From positions 1 through 64,000 of the forward strand of contig JASAND010027904.1 in assembly GCA_030248195.1 (NCBI GenBank): a stretch of DNA of 64,000 bases, given 5' to 3'. The notes under the pieces are model-generated. The model did no database searches, was not told where the DNA came from, and saw nothing but the letters and a program-made list of their open reading frames with translations. Shown piece after piece: positions 22,341-35,177 of the stretch (positions within the stretch are counted from its first letter, which is position 1; each line of letters starts with the position of its first letter). The position numbers were made by a program, and so were the translations under genes. Source of the DNA: Trissonchulus latispiculum. Taxonomy: Eukaryota; Nematoda; Enoplea; Enoplida; Ironidae.

Positions 22341-22738
22341 CGCACAAGATCCGTGTCCCCACGTTCCAGCTTCAGCTCAAAGAAAGGATCATGCGACTCA
22401 GCCACATGGAGATCCAGCAAATGGCCGCTGGGAAAGGCTCGTCGGCAATGAATGCAGGAATGGCTGTGTCGTCGACGCTGATGCAGGGAGTAGAGGACAG
22501 AGGAAAAGGGATCACAGGAGGAATCCGCTGCAGAGGAAGCAGCCGGGATCGGTATCAGGGCTCCACAGCCAGGCTCTGGACAACAGAAGCAAGCAGCTTC
22601 CTCTTCGTCAGACTTTCCTTGAAATCTATAGCAGAATGAAGAGTTAAAATCTGAAATCTGTAAAACAATAATGGCATTAGAAACAGGATCTTTGAACGTG
22701 CATAATCTGTGGTTTTCTAGGCAAAAGTAAGGCGGGAG
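22341..22738. other. Unique, non-repetitive island
   Basis: This moderately GC-rich ~300-bp block is unlike its surroundings. Two overlapping plus-strand frames run through it (22309-22647 and 22391-22639), the latter starting MRLSHMEIQQMAAGKGSSAM. Neither is recognisable and no clear splice sites frame them. It may be a host exon remnant or a captured fragment. Confidence 0.3.
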
Positions 22739-23856
22739 CTGGGCTTTTTCTAGGCGAAAAAAGTGGGGGTGGGGAGAGTGGGGGGGGGAGCCCCCCCCCC
22801 ACTAGTGGGAGGGGGGGTCCAAAGTGGTCTAAAATCGCTAAAAATGCAGTAAAAATAGCCTGTTTTCAACTTTTCACTTTTCCACTTTTCGGTTCCCCCT
22901 CCACTTTTCGGAGCCCCCCCCACTTTCATCACCCCACTTTTCGGCAAGCCCCCCCCCACTTTTCTGGAGGTCGCCCAAAAGTGTCGAAAAAATAAGTTTG
23001 TAAGGTCAAATTTTCAGAAATTTTCTGAATTTCTAGCTATTTTATGGACTTATAAGTTAACTTTAAGCTTAAAAACAGCGATTTTTTTGTATTTTTACCT
23101 AAAAATGCAAATTTTCGCTAAAAATTAAATACCTTTGGCTCGCCCCCCCCCACTTTTCGGAAGCCCCCCATCCCCCACTTCCCCCTCCCTAGGGGGGGCA
23201 CGCAGCCTCCCCCCACTTTCAAAACCCTAAAAAATGCCAGTAATGCGCACAAATCAAATTTGGCATCAGTTTTAGGTAATTCTAGGCTAATACTAGACTT
23301 CTGGAATCACGTTTACAGTCGGACGGTTCAGGTACAGGTGGTTACCGGTGCAGCGGACTCCCAGAAGTGTCCGACAACCTCAGAAACAACTGGTATAAGG
23401 GTTTTCGAGCTCGCGTTAATTTTACTGTAGCTGGGCTTCCGACTTCAGTAACAAAAAAGCAAAGATTTCTGAATTTTCAGGTAATTTATGGACTTATAAG
23501 TTAATTTTAAGCTTAAAAACAGCGATTTTTGTGTTTTTACAAAATTTGGTATTTAATACCTTGGGTTCGCCCCCCCCCCCTTTCGGAAGCCCCTCCCCCA
23601 CTCCCCCCTCCCAAGGGGGGGGGGCAAGTCTACCACTTTCAAAACCTAAAAAGTTCCGGTTTCGCCGGAATTTTTCGGTCAAAAATCGTCATTTTGCTAA
23701 TCAAACTCGATTTTTGAGCACTTTTAAGCATAATTATAGCAGTACATGTAGGAAACAGGCTATTTTTACTGCATTTTTGCCAATTTTAGACCACTTTGGA
23801 TCCCCCCCACTAGTGGGGGGGCGTCCCCCCACTTTTTTCGCCTAGAAAAAGCCCAG
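22739..23856. mobile_element. Poly-G/C element, family C copy C1
   Basis: The termini are CTGGGCTTTTTCTAGGCG and its inverse. Subterminal runs of 7-11 G or C alternate with CACTTTT. The core contains CCGGAATTTTTCGGTC and GTAGGAAACAGGCTATTTTT, as in the other C copies. No target duplication is seen in this copy. Confidence 0.8.
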
Positions 23857-24467
23857 CTTTCGGGTACGCTCAATTAAAGGTCTGCCCTGAACACATGGAG
23901 ACGGCCCAGGGGCTCAAACTCACAGTCTGTAATACCGAGATTTGCAAAAATTGGGTCTCTGCGATCTTCCTGTTAGTCAGGGTGGGGTGATTTTTTTGTT
24001 AAAAGATCAGGTGTTTTTGTTAAAATATCAGGCGATTTTTGTTATACAGCCTTACTATATATTAAAGTACGTACGTCACAGTACGTATATATTAAAAACG
24101 TTACTTCATTACGATAGGTGGGAAAACAGACCATATGTAATGCTTTAACCTATTTCCGACATTCGAAATTTCGAAATTTTGGTCAAAAATGTAAAAAACT
24201 TACAAAATTTTAGCTAATTTTTGTCCCCACCCCCGTTCGGGACCGGATCACCGGGCCCAGGGAGTATTCTTAATGAATGCTTACCCCTTCAAATCTCGCA
24301 TACGCGATTCTGCAACAATACAATCCTCCATAAACATGCTGCGACAAGAATCCGGTAAGGCAAATCCAGCCAAGGAATTTCCGTCTTGAAAGACATCAGT
24401 CATGATCTGAGTACACGCGACGTAGATGATCTCTACAATAAGAAGTGGTTATATATATATATTAGTG
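23857..24467. other. No gene seen
   Basis: It includes three short repeats of GGTGATTTTTTTGTTAA type at 23985-24045, also present at 48807-49020. The rest is anonymous. Confidence 0.35.
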
Positions 24468-24499
24468 ATGTGCGCCGACCAATTTGCCCGCTCCGGAGC

Positions 24500-24877
24500 C
24501 TGGGTTTTCTTTAGTGGGGGGGTGGGGGGACCCTCCCACTTTTTGGGGTCCCCCCCACTCGTCCCCCCCCACTTTTTTGGGCTTCCCCCCTACTCACTAT
24601 AAGGTGCCCAGAAAATGCCAAATGTTTAGGATTTTTGGTCAAAATTTTCAAAAATTTTCCGGCTTCGCCGGAATTTTTTGGTTAAAAATCGTCTATTTTG
24701 GTATTAGATCTTGAGCACTTTTTAGCTTAGATGTAGCAGTATACGTAGAAAACACGCAATTTTTACCGCATTTTTAGCATTTTTAGTCCATTTTATCCCC
24801 CCCCCCCACTTTTGGTCTTCCCCCCCCCCACAAGTGGGGGGATCCCCCCCACTTTTTTTGGGCTAGAGAAACCCCAG
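24500..24877. mobile_element. Family C copy C2, nested
   Basis: CTGGGTTTTC ... GAAACCCCAG ends, with CGGAGC duplicated at 24494-24499 and 24878-24883. It sits inside a CGGAGC-rich sequence starting TAGTGATGTGCGCCGA at about 24465, itself probably a truncated hAT-type element. Confidence 0.7.
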
Positions 24878-24928
24878 CGGAGCTCCGGCCGGAGCGGGCT
24901 GTCGGAGCACCGGAGCTCCGGCTTGGAG

Positions 24929-25305
24929 TTTGGAGAGGCGAAAAATTTTTATCCTTATACCACCCACAAACAGAGGTTGCAGCGGCCGAAGCTTGGGGCG
25001 GAGGTGAGAATTCAGTGGTATATTTATATAATCAGTTTTCTGCTCTACCTACGGCACTGTTCAAGCTCCTTGTATCCATTACCGCATTGCTGGAAAGGGA
25101 TCCTTTAAAATGACAGAAGGACAAGAAATAAAAATGCTCCTCTGGAGCATGAAAAAAGTAATATGGGTGATGGTGAGGTTGTAAAATCAAACGAGGACTA
25201 GTCTTTAAAATGCTTAATATGGGGGCTAGGTTCAAAAACAGAAGAGGACTAGGTTGTGAGCGAATTAATATGGGCACAGCTTCGCCGAACAACACATATT
25301 CGCGG
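24929..25305. repeat. Left arm of a long-range inverted repeat (partner 34797-35177)
   Basis: About 377 bp is nearly identical, inverted, to 34797-35177, some 9.5 kb away. Each arm consists of a link sequence plus one complete A-cassette arm of a distinct subfamily (ACAAGAAATAAAAATGCTCC outer end, AATATGGGTGATGG units). The enclosed block holds composites B2, B3 and B4. Confidence 0.85.
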
Positions 25306-26479
25306 TTTATAAACGTGATGGTGTCACCTCCCGTGGCTACATTTGGTTTACAACAAACAATCTTCACCTTGCGGCGCGCGCATATATGCAAGTGGGAAAA
25401 ATGCTCGCTTGCGGTCGTAAACCACGGCCCTTGAATTGCAGACGGCGTTTTAATCTTGGCTTAAAGAGACGGGGTTAAATAGCAGTAACTAGTTGCAGCG
25501 TCAAATGTGGTGCGAGACGGGATTCAAGTGGCCATGCTCGGACTGAAGCGGAGCAATGTGTAAGATGATTCCAGAGTAGCAACACGCCGAACAGTAAGCT
25601 CCTCGGACTCCTGTTGTTTTCAAAGCATGAGCGAGCATCGAATTGCTCGTTGAGTTGAGAGTATGTTCAGGTGCATCTGGGCTAAACTCTATTCGATAGC
25701 TATAAGACCTTTGCCGGGAACTGTGGATCCTTGATCGGCACACTACTGTACATCGTCAATAATGACGTTCGCGGCACCAGCCCGCATGTTATAAAGCGCG
25801 TTTCACTCGCCACGTTCCTGCACTTCGAGTGCGTTTGGCTGGCTTGCTATAATGACTTCAGAGAATGGAGCTGGAGGCTGTAAAAATTGCGAAATAAGTG
25901 ACCTTGTACGTTTTCGAAATAAAACGATTTCGTTTTTAAATTAATTAGCGGCGGGTTATCTTGTGGTTGAACAACTTGAGCGGTCAAAATGGAATTATAT
26001 ATTTTGTCATACTCGTGGCGAAACCAACGGACGCTGGAAAGATCATTCCAATTATTTCTGTCTTGTGATCAATGGGCCAACAAACTGTGTATTAAGCATT
26101 TAAATCTTAATCTTTTGTTACACATCTTTAATGCTGGCTCATATTAAGCATTTTTAAGCGGATATCTTGTCTTCTACCCATTTAAAAGAATCACTTTGCT
26201 CATATTAAGTATTTTAACTCTTGTCTTTTACGTATTTAAATGCTGCCCTTAGCTCATATTGCATTTTACATGCCACTTCAAGAAGCATTTTTCCTGTCTA
26301 CTTCCATTTTTGGTATTGCTAGCAGTAGTACGTGGCAGCTATATCGTAGAATCTCATTTTGGCCCACACAGGACCACACATAGACTGTTTTTGAGGGACT
26401 TTTCCGAACATTCATTCAGGCCGATGAACCTTGGAGCGCCATGCAGCCCGAGGGTCGCATCCGTCAAGTTTCGAAACGA

Positions 26480-27590
26480 ATATGCCCATTGAAGCGCGTT
26501 GAAACGTAGTCGATTTACTATATATGCCATGCTGACCAAAACGCCGAAAAAGAAAACGCTGTTTTAGACAAGCATCTGACCAGTGGTCAATCAGATCCCT
26601 CTAGATCGTCAATGACCACTGGTCACTTCCATCGATTTCGGCAATATGCCCATTAGAAACGAGAGTGGAGTCGAGTTACTATACTCCGCCGACCAAAACG
26701 CCGAAATACGCTGTTTTAGACCATTTGACCAGTGGTCAGTAGGTCCCCTAGGCCATATTCAAAAAAGCCACACCGGTCACTTCCATCAGTTTCAGCAATA
26801 TGCCCATTGAAACGAGCAGTAGTCGATTTACTATATATGCTCCCGAACAAAACGCCGAAAAAACGACTGTTTCAGACCATTTGACCAGTGGTCAATGAGA
26901 TCCCTAAGACCATAGTGGACACACTGGTCACTGCCATCGGTTTCGCGCAATATGCCCATTGACACTGAGCGTAGTCGATTTGCTATATATGCCCCCGACC
27001 AAACGCCGAAAAACGCTGGTTTAGACCATTTGACCGTGTGGTCAATAGGTCTCCTAGGCCTTATGGCTGACCACTGGTCACCTCCATCGGTTTCGGCAAT
27101 ATGCCCCATTTAAAGACGCAGGCGTAGTCGATTTACTATATATCTGTACCCCGACCAAAACGCCGAAAAACGCTGTTTGTAGACCATTTGACCAGTGGTC
27201 AATGAGTTCCCCTAGGCCGTAGTGACCACTGGTCACTGGTCCATCGGTTTCGGCAGCTATGCCCGCCGAAACGAGGCGGCAGTCGATTTACTATATATGC
27301 CCCCGACCAAACGCCGAAAAACGCTGGATTTTAGACCATGTTGACCAGTGGTCAATAAGATCCCCTAGGCCGTAGTGACCACTGGTCGCTTCCATCGGTT
27401 TCGGCAATATGTCCATTAAACAGGCGAGCGTAGTCGATATACTATACTATGCTTCCGACAAAAACGCCAAAAAACGCTGTTTTAGACCGTTTGACCAGTG
27501 GTCAATAGGCCCCCAAGGCTCCATAGTGACCAATGGTCGCATCCATCAGTTTCAGCAATATGCCCACTGAAGCAAGCGTGGTGGATTTAC
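26480..27590 (+). repeat. Satellite 1, degenerate array
   Basis: About eight monomers with CGCTG(T/G)TTTAGAC and ACCAGTGGTCA dyads. Spacing is 151-157 bp instead of 145 because many single-base and short insertions have accumulated. Confidence 0.85.
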
Positions 27591-28640
27591 TATATCAGGG
27601 CAAGCTTTAGGCGGTTTCAACTTGTCTATTTCAAGTCACAGAGCGTGCTGCGGCTGCAGCGCCACTGCGCAGCACATTAGCAGCACCGCCTGGCGTCGAG
27701 CATATGCTCATCGTGTTCAGCGACCCTGACTTACTATGTAAGGGCAAGCTTCAGGCAGTTTCAGCTTGTCTATTTCAAGTTACAGAGCGTGCTGTACGGT
27801 GCTGCACCTGCAGCGCCGCAGGGCAGCACGATAGCACCACCGCACAGCGACGAGGATACTCTATGGTGTTCAGCGATTGATTATATAAGGGCAAGCTTTC
27901 AGGCAGTTTCAACTTGTCCATTTCAAGTTACAGGGCGTACTGTACCGGTGCTGCACCTGCAGCGCAGCACGACAGCAGCGCCGAGGATACTCTCATCGTG
28001 TTCAGCGACCCCGATTTACTATATAAGGGCAAGCTTTCAGGTAGTTTCAACTTGTCTATTTCAAGTTACAGAGCGTGCTGCGGCTGTGGCGCCGCAGCGC
28101 AGCACGATAGCAGCACCGCACAGCGACGAGGATACTCTCATCGTGTTCAGCGACCCCGATTTACTATATAAGGGCAAGCTTTCAGGCAGTTTCAACTTGT
28201 CCATTTCAAGTTACAGAGCGTGCTGTACGGTGCCGCACCTGCAGCGCCGCAGCGCAGCACGATAGCAGCACCGCACAGCGACGAGGATACTCCGATCGTG
28301 TTCAGCGACCCCGATTTACTATATAAGGGCAAGCTTTCAGGCAGTTTCAACTTGTCCATTTCAGAGTTACAGGGCGTGCTGTACGGTGCTGCACCTGCAG
28401 CGCAGCACGATAGCAGCACCGCACAGCGACGAGGATACTCTCATCGTGTTCAGCGACCCCTGACTTACTATATAAGGGCAAGCTTTCAGGCAGTTTCAAC
28501 TTGTCTATTGCAAGTTACAGGGCGTGCTGTACGGTGCTGCACCTGCAGCGTCGCTGCGGCTGCCGCATCGCAGTGCAGCGCAATAGCGGCACACACGGAG
28601 AACCAAACATGCCTATCGTGTTCAGCGACCCCGATTTACT
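27590..28640 (+). repeat. Satellite 2: seven ~146-bp monomers
   Basis: AGGGCAAGCTT recurs at 27597, 27741, 27888, 28025, 28171, 28325 and 28475. Each unit has a GC-rich half with GGTGCTGCACC (an 11-bp dyad) and CAGCGCAGCACGATAGCAGC, and a half beginning TCATCGTGTTCAGCGACCCC that is shared with the conserved tail. Confidence 0.92.
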
Positions 28641-29320
28641 ATAGTAAATTTACTATGGGCACCACCAAATGGCCGAAAATAGCCGTTTTTAGCGACTTTT
28701 CCCAACTTTGACCCTGGGCGAGGAACCACAGGCGCCATGCAGCCCGAGGGTCACATCCGTCGGTTTCGGCGATATGCTCATCGTTTTCAGCGACCCCGAT
28801 TTACTATATAAGCGCACCACCAAATGGCTGAAAAACGCCATTTTAGACGACTTTTTGACAATTTTCTGTGTTCGGACCCTCGAAAATTTTCTAAGTCCGA
28901 ATATTCGTGAGCCCATGTTTGACAGTCTGTAGAAACCGCTAGAAGCCGAATTAGGCCAAAATAATCAATAGTGAACAGGTTCATGGTTTCGCTAACAAGA
29001 TAATAATAGGTAAAGGTTACCACCATAAGGCATGTGAAAAATCAGTGTGACACAATAATTGTAGCACGAGCGTAAAGGAGAAACACAAGAGAAAAAAAAC
29101 CCCACTTAGAAAGTAGGTCAGAAAAGTCGAGTTTTCAAAGTTCATTTTTTCCGGGCAAGTTTGGTATCATTCGAAAGCTCTTACCCTGGAGATTTCAAAA
29201 TGCAAATTTTAGCTCTCAACTCCTTACCGTTAATTAGTTTTGCTTTATTAACGTTTTCAAACACGCAATGCAATTTGACCGTTTTGGCTCATATTATGGG
29301 GCGCTCTCCGAGCTTCCCCA

Positions 29321-29321
<1 letters not shown>

Positions 29322-29399
<78 letters not shown>
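29322..29399. repeat. (TA)n microsatellite between two composite termini
   Basis: About 39 TA units separate the facing hairpin ends of B2 and B3. Confidence 0.95.
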
Positions 29400-29401
<2 letters not shown>

Positions 29402-32025
29402 TATATATCATGGGGGCGCTCGGAGAGCCCCCCATAATATGAGCAATAAAGGCACTTTGCGGATTTTGAAAAGTGCAAATTAGGCATAACTAATTAACGG
29501 GAAGGAATTAAGAGCTAATATTTACATTTTTGAAATCTCCAGGCCGAGAGCTTTCGAATGATACCAAACTTGCCCGGAAAAAATGAACTTTGACAAAATC
29601 GACTTTCTCTTACGGGTTTGAAAGTGGGGGGTTTTTTTTCTCTGTATTCAGCATGATTTTTGTCAATTTTGTGTTAACTCGATTTTTCAAACGGCCCATA
29701 GCAAAAATTTTTCTATACTATTTTTCATTATCTAGGCAATGGTATTTAGCAAGTTTATGTTTTTTTTCCGAATTTCGATTTGGTTCGATTTTTACAGATG
29801 GTCAAAAATGGAAAAAATAGCGTTTTTGGACACCTTCAAGCGGAAAAAGTCCGAAAATTTGAAAATAGTCTAAAAACGGCCAAAAACAGCGTTTTTTCGG
29901 CCATTGGGGTGGGACCCATATATAGTAAATCGGGGTCGCTGAACACGATGGGCATAGTGCCGAAACCGTATCTCGCCTGGTTCATCTGGTTCAACTGGTT
30001 CAAAATTGAACCAGTTCCTGGTTCAAGCTACTGGAGATAACTAGAAGGCTGAAATTTTGCATACAACGGTTACTTGGCATGGGGAATTCACTGGTGGTGT
30101 TACTTTGGTGATCCGACCCATAGCTGGCCAGATCTGGTTCAACTGGTTCAAAATTGAACCAGTTCCTGGTTCAAGCTACTGGAGATAGTTGGAAGGCTGA
30201 AATTTTGCATACAAAGGTTATTGGGCATGGGGAATTCACTGGTGCTGTTACTTTGGTGATCCAACCCATGGCTGGCCAGATCTGGTTCAACTGGTTCAAA
30301 GTTGAACCAGTTCCTGGTTCAAGCAACTGGAGATAGCTGGAATGCTGAAATTTTGCATACAAAGGTTATTGGGCATGGGGAATTCACTGGTGGTGTTACT
30401 TTGGTGATCCGACCCATGGCTGGCCAGATCTGGTTCAAAATTGAACCAGTTCCTGGTTCAAGCTACTGGAGATAGTTGGAAGGCTGAAATTTTGCATACA
30501 AAGGTTATTGGGCATGGGGAATTCACTGGTGGTGTTACTTTGGTGATCCGACCCATGGCTGGCCAGATCTGGTTCAACTGGTTCAAAATTGAACCAGTTC
30601 CTGGTTCAAGCTACTGGAGATAGTTGGAAGGCTGAAATTTTGCATACAAAGGTTATTGGGCATGGGGAATTCACTGGTGGTGTTACTTTGGTGATCCGAC
30701 CCATGGCTGGCCAGATCTGGTTCAACTGGTTCAAAATTGAACCAGTTCCTGGTACAAGCTACTGGAGATAGTTGGAAAGCTGAAATTTTGCATACAAAGG
30801 TTATTGGGCATGGGGAATTCACTGGTGCTGTTACTTTTGTGATCCAACCCATGGCTGGCCAGATCTGGTTCAACTGGTTCAAAATTGAACCAGTTCCTGG
30901 TTCAAGCTACTGGAGATAGTTGGAAGGCTGAAATTTTGCATACAAAGGTTATTGGGCATGGGGAATTCACTGGTGCTGTTACTTTGGTGATCCAACCCAT
31001 GGCTGGCCAGATCTGGTTCAACTGGTTCAAAGTTGAACCAGTTCCTGGTTCAAGCAACTGGAGATAGCTGGAATGCTGAAATTTTGCATACAAAGGTTAT
31101 TGGGCATGGGGAATTCACTGGTGGTGTTACTTTGGTGATCCGACCCATGGCTGGCCAGATCTGGTTCAACTGGTTCAAAATTGAACCAGTTCCTGGTTCA
31201 AGCTACTGGAGATAGCTGGAAGGCTGGAATTTTGCATACTGCATCTGCATCTGCAATTTGTGATTGCTGTTGCCACAGTTATGGCAGCGCTCCCAAAAAC
31301 TAGACGGAGGACAAGTAGGAAAAATGCTCCTTGCAGTCGCATGAAAAAGTTAATATGAGATATGATGGTCAACATTTAAATGTGTCAAGGACAAGATTTA
31401 AAATGTTTAATATGAGCCAACATCTAAATAAGTAGAGGACAAGATGTAAACGGCTAATATGAGCCGCTACGTTTCTCTTAGGCTCATATTGACGCGACTA
31501 AAATGGCAAACATTACGGTTGGCAATTGGCATATAAGCATCAGTGTATAAACTATTTAATTGGTTTGGGAATATTGAATTAATGTGTTGATTGCGATTAT
31601 AACTTCAAATGTGATTTCTCAAGATTTCACAACATGTGTAAGTTCCACATTTTCGTTTCTTCATTAGATTGGACTTTGGTTTCGTTTTGTTGACTTATAT
31701 GGTGGCCTTAAATGTGTACTTGGATGTAGCGGTGGACAAGAAAACATTTACTAACAGCTTTGCAAAATTAATGTTTATATGCGTCGTTATTCATGCAAGC
31801 CATTTCAATGTTGTATTCAAAGTAAGCAAAAGCTAAATGAGCGTCAATATGAGCCCAAGAGAAACGTAGCGGCTCATATTAGCCGTTTACATCTTGTCCT
31901 CTACTTATTTAGATGTTGGCTCATATTAAACATTTTAAATCTTGTCCTTGACACATTTAAATGTTGACCATCATAGCTCATATTAACTTTTTCATGCGAC
32001 TGCAAGGAGCATTTTTCCTACTTGT
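29400..32025 (-). mobile_element. Composite element copy B3 (reverse orientation)
   Basis: Read on the minus strand it has an A cassette (31311-32025, arms of 185 bp at 31311-31495 and 31841-32025), the GCGCTGCC link, a satellite 3 array (about 29975-31230), the conserved tail and a hairpin at 29406-29440. A (TA)n tract lies at each end. It is complete but has no protein-coding capacity. Confidence 0.8.
29975..31230. repeat. Satellite 3: about eight 148-bp monomers
   Basis: Most monomers repeat at exactly 148 bp (for example 30441, 30589, 30737, 30885, 31033). Each has a 9-bp-arm dyad CTGGTTCAA-N2-TTGAACCAG. The ~60-codon ORFs seen here arise from the repeat itself; 148 is not a multiple of three, so they do not form one long frame. 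Confidence 0.95.
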
Positions 32026-32045
32026 ATATATATATATATATATAT

Positions 32046-34452
32046 ACAAGAACCAAAAATGCTCCTTCGTCGCATGTAAAATACATATGAGTACTCTCAG
32101 GCAGGTTGTACAAACACGGAAACTAGCCTGTAAAATGCATATGAGTGGCGTTGAGGTTGTAAATTAAGGAAAACAAGTTGCAACGGCTTAACATATGAGC
32201 CTGTCCTACAACGAGGCTCATATTGGCGTATGTCATAACTCATAATATAATTTGTCGATATTTGACCTTCATAATTAGCACGTAAAGCTTTTATTACAAA
32301 ATTGTCCTTTACACATCTTTACACATACGGCATGCCACTCTGCGCTCTGACTCAGAGCCAAGTGGGGAAAGCATAACGTATGTGAGAGTAGTGTGTCATA
32401 GTGTTCCGAGAATACAGTAGGTGTACTATAGTGCTTCCGGAAATAGTAGGTGCCATGGTGTTTCGGGAAACATCAGCTTGCATGCACAGTTCAACTTGAG
32501 GTGTCGCAGTTCACTTCGTTCAGTCCATTTCTTTCAGGCCACAATGTTAACATATTATTTCTATTTATTCGTTTTTTCTTTAATATGATGGCCTGATGAT
32601 CTTTAAGAAGACTGCACTGTGACGCCAATATGAGCCTCGTTGTAGGACAGGCTCATATGTTAAGCCGTTGCAACTTGTTTTCCTTAATTTACAACCTCAA
32701 CGCCACTCATATGCATTTTACAGGCTAGTTTCCGTGTTTGTACAACCTGCCTGAGAGTACTCATATGTATTTTACATGCGACGAAGGAGCATTTTTGGTT
32801 CTTGTTTTCCATTCTTTTACATATGTATGCGCAAAAAAGAACCAACATAATATATTTCCGAACACCACGCGCAAGCAGATATATACTATTTTGACACTTT
32901 TGGAAAATTTCATATTTGACTCAAAATCGCTTATGTCCCCACACCCCACCCCACCACAGCACTCTACAGCCACTTTGAACATGCAATTCTATGACAAAAG
33001 TTGCTCAGCTCACTTAGGGCTTTCATTTGGTACCAAATTTGACCACCATTGGAAAATTTCATTTTTGACCGAAAACCGCTTAAGTCCCCACCCCACCCAC
33101 CACAGCACTCTACAGCCACTTTGAGCATGCAGTTCTATGACAAAAGTTGCTCAGCTCGCTTAGGGCTTTCATTTGGTACCAAATTTGACCACTTTTGGAA
33201 AATTTCATTTTTGACCGAAAATCGCCTAAGTCCCCAACCCACCCCACCACAGCACTCTACAGCCACTTTGAGCATGCAATTCTATGACAAAAGTTGCTCA
33301 GCTCACTTAGGGCTTTCATTTGGTACCAAATTTTACCACTTTTGAAAAATTTCATTTTTGACCGAAAATCGCCTAAGTCCCCACCCCACCCCACCACAGC
33401 ACTCTACAACCACTTTGAGCATGCAGTTCTATGACAAAAGTTGCTCAGCTCACTTAGGGCTTTCATTTGGTACCAAATTTGACCACTTTTGAAAAATTTT
33501 ATTTTGGACCACCTGACCCCTTACCGACCTGACCGCTCAGACGGCCAAGTGGAGCCAGCCCAGCAAAATGGGTGCGTTGTACAGCAAAACGGACACCGGA
33601 AATGAGCTGGGCGCACCAGAAAACCCCTATAGAGAAAGTTTTGAGAGGCCAAGTAGAGCCTAGTATGGACCTCCAGGAAACGGTTGCCGACATGACCCTC
33701 CAGACGGCAAAGTGGAACCAGCCCAGCAACTTGGGTCAGTCGGGCAGCAAAATTAATAGCGGGAATCGATTCTCCGACCGCAAAAACCTTTGTATGCAAG
33801 ATTTGAGCCTTCCAGGTCGCAAAATAAGCGAAAAAACCAAGTTCAAAGTTGGACCCAAAATTCACCAACTTTGGCAGGCCAGTACCCAAAAATTACGCTC
33901 AGGGCCGGAAAATCATATAGCAATTGAACGACCCTGATGTGTACTATTCAGCCATATAGGCAGTATTGCCCCATATATAGCCCAGTCTGACTTATTAAGG
34001 TGACATTGAAGCATACTTTTTGGTCATTTTAGCGTTTTGGCCGACTTTGGCCCCCCACCAAATATTTTTTCCGGCCCTGGGAGGCATAAAAACTACCCTA
34101 TCGGCTTATTTTTGTTGCGTACTCCAAGAATATATATGGTTTTCATAGGCAAAAATTTTTCTATCTGTTGTTATTAAAGCTACAAAACCCCCTTACCAAA
34201 CGTCAAAGCGGAGAACCGGAAAAAAAACATCACTCTCGTAAGCGATTTTTGGCATAACTTTTTAACGGAAAGTGGTACGGGGATGAAACTTCAGGAACAT
34301 ACTAAACTCGACACGTACAATTTTTTGCGCACATAATCTGCGCAGGATCTGCGCAGGAATCTGCGCAGCTTCTGCGCAGCCTTGTTTTACACGGTCATTC
34401 TACCATTTTCACTCATATTATAGGGGTCGCTACCGCGACCCCTATGATATAT
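32046..34452 (+). mobile_element. Composite element copy B4
   Basis: A-cassette subfamily with ACAAGAACCAAAAATGCTCC ends (arms 32046-32228 and 32623-32805), then satellite 4 (about 32890-33490), a GC-richer degenerate section with GGTCCATA and CCAGCCCAGCAA words (33500-33760), then a tail ending in a hairpin AGGGGTCGCTACCGCGACCCC at about 34421-34443. Only the (TA)n at 32026-32046 separates it from B3. Confidence 0.75.
32890..33490 (+). repeat. Satellite 4: four 146-147-bp monomers
   Basis: GGTACCAAATTT recurs at 146-147-bp spacing. Each unit centres a perfect 14-bp palindrome ATTTGGTACCAAAT and contains CCACCCCACC and GACAAAAGTTGCTCAGCTC. Confidence 0.93.
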
Positions 34453-34796
34453 ATGTATTCGAGCGTAACGGAACTTTTATTTTAGCAAACTTTTTCTTTG
34501 AGAAACTCTTTATACTAACCAGTGCATTTTATCCATTTATATATATATATATCTCAAGAATAATTTTAGGACTCTGATCTTCTATTTCCTTCCTGCTTGA
34601 ACCAATAGCTTTAGCATGATATCCTTAGATCTCATCTCGTTGCTTGCTGCAGTTCAACACGACCACATCATGATAATATAAGTATATATTCCTAGCAAGT
34701 CTAACAGTGTATGCAAACAACTAAATATATTCAATGAGTATTCGACTGACACTGATAGCTCTGTATGCGACAAAAGCTAAGACGAAGCGTGAAATC

Positions 34797-35177
34797 CCGC
34801 GAATATGGGTTGTTCGGCGAAGCTGTGCCCATATTAATTCGCTCACAACCTAGTCCTCTTGTATTTTTGAACCTAGCCCCCATATTAAGCATTTTAAAGA
34901 CTAGTCCTCTTTTTGATTTTACAACCTCACCATCACCCATATTACTTTTTTCATGCTCCAGAGGAGCATTTTTATTTCTTGTCCTTCTGTCATTTTAAAG
35001 GATCCCTTTCCAGCAATGCGGTAATGGATACAAGGAGCTTGAACAGTGCCGTAGATAGAGCAGAAAACTGATTATATCAATATATAGTACCACTGAATTC
35101 TTACCTCCGCCGCAAGCTTCGGCCGCTGCAACCTGTTTGTGGGTGGTATAAGGATAAAACTTTTTCGCCTCTCCAAA
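34797..35177. repeat. Right arm of the long-range inverted repeat
   Basis: Inverted partner of 24929-25305. In this arm the A-cassette end and link lead directly into a satellite 1 array at 35178, the normal composite order. Confidence 0.85.

Larger units (their letters stand above)
25388..29326 (+). mobile_element. Composite element copy B2
   Basis: Diverged A cassette at about 25388-26302, then a worn satellite 1 array (about 26480-27590, spacing expanded to about 151-157 bp by small insertions), then a satellite 2 array (27590-28640), then the conserved tail and a hairpin at 29291-29326. It abuts the (TA)n tract. It carries two satellites in tandem where B1 has one. Confidence 0.7.

Noticed and set aside
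29161..29487. ORFs with long (YI)n runs
   Set aside because: They are translations of the (TA)n microsatellite.
30154..31215. Repeated 60-codon ORFs starting MNQFLVQATGDSW
   Set aside because: They come from the 148-bp satellite 3 monomer. The unit is not a multiple of three, so frames break each monomer, and the minus strand gives equally long frames.
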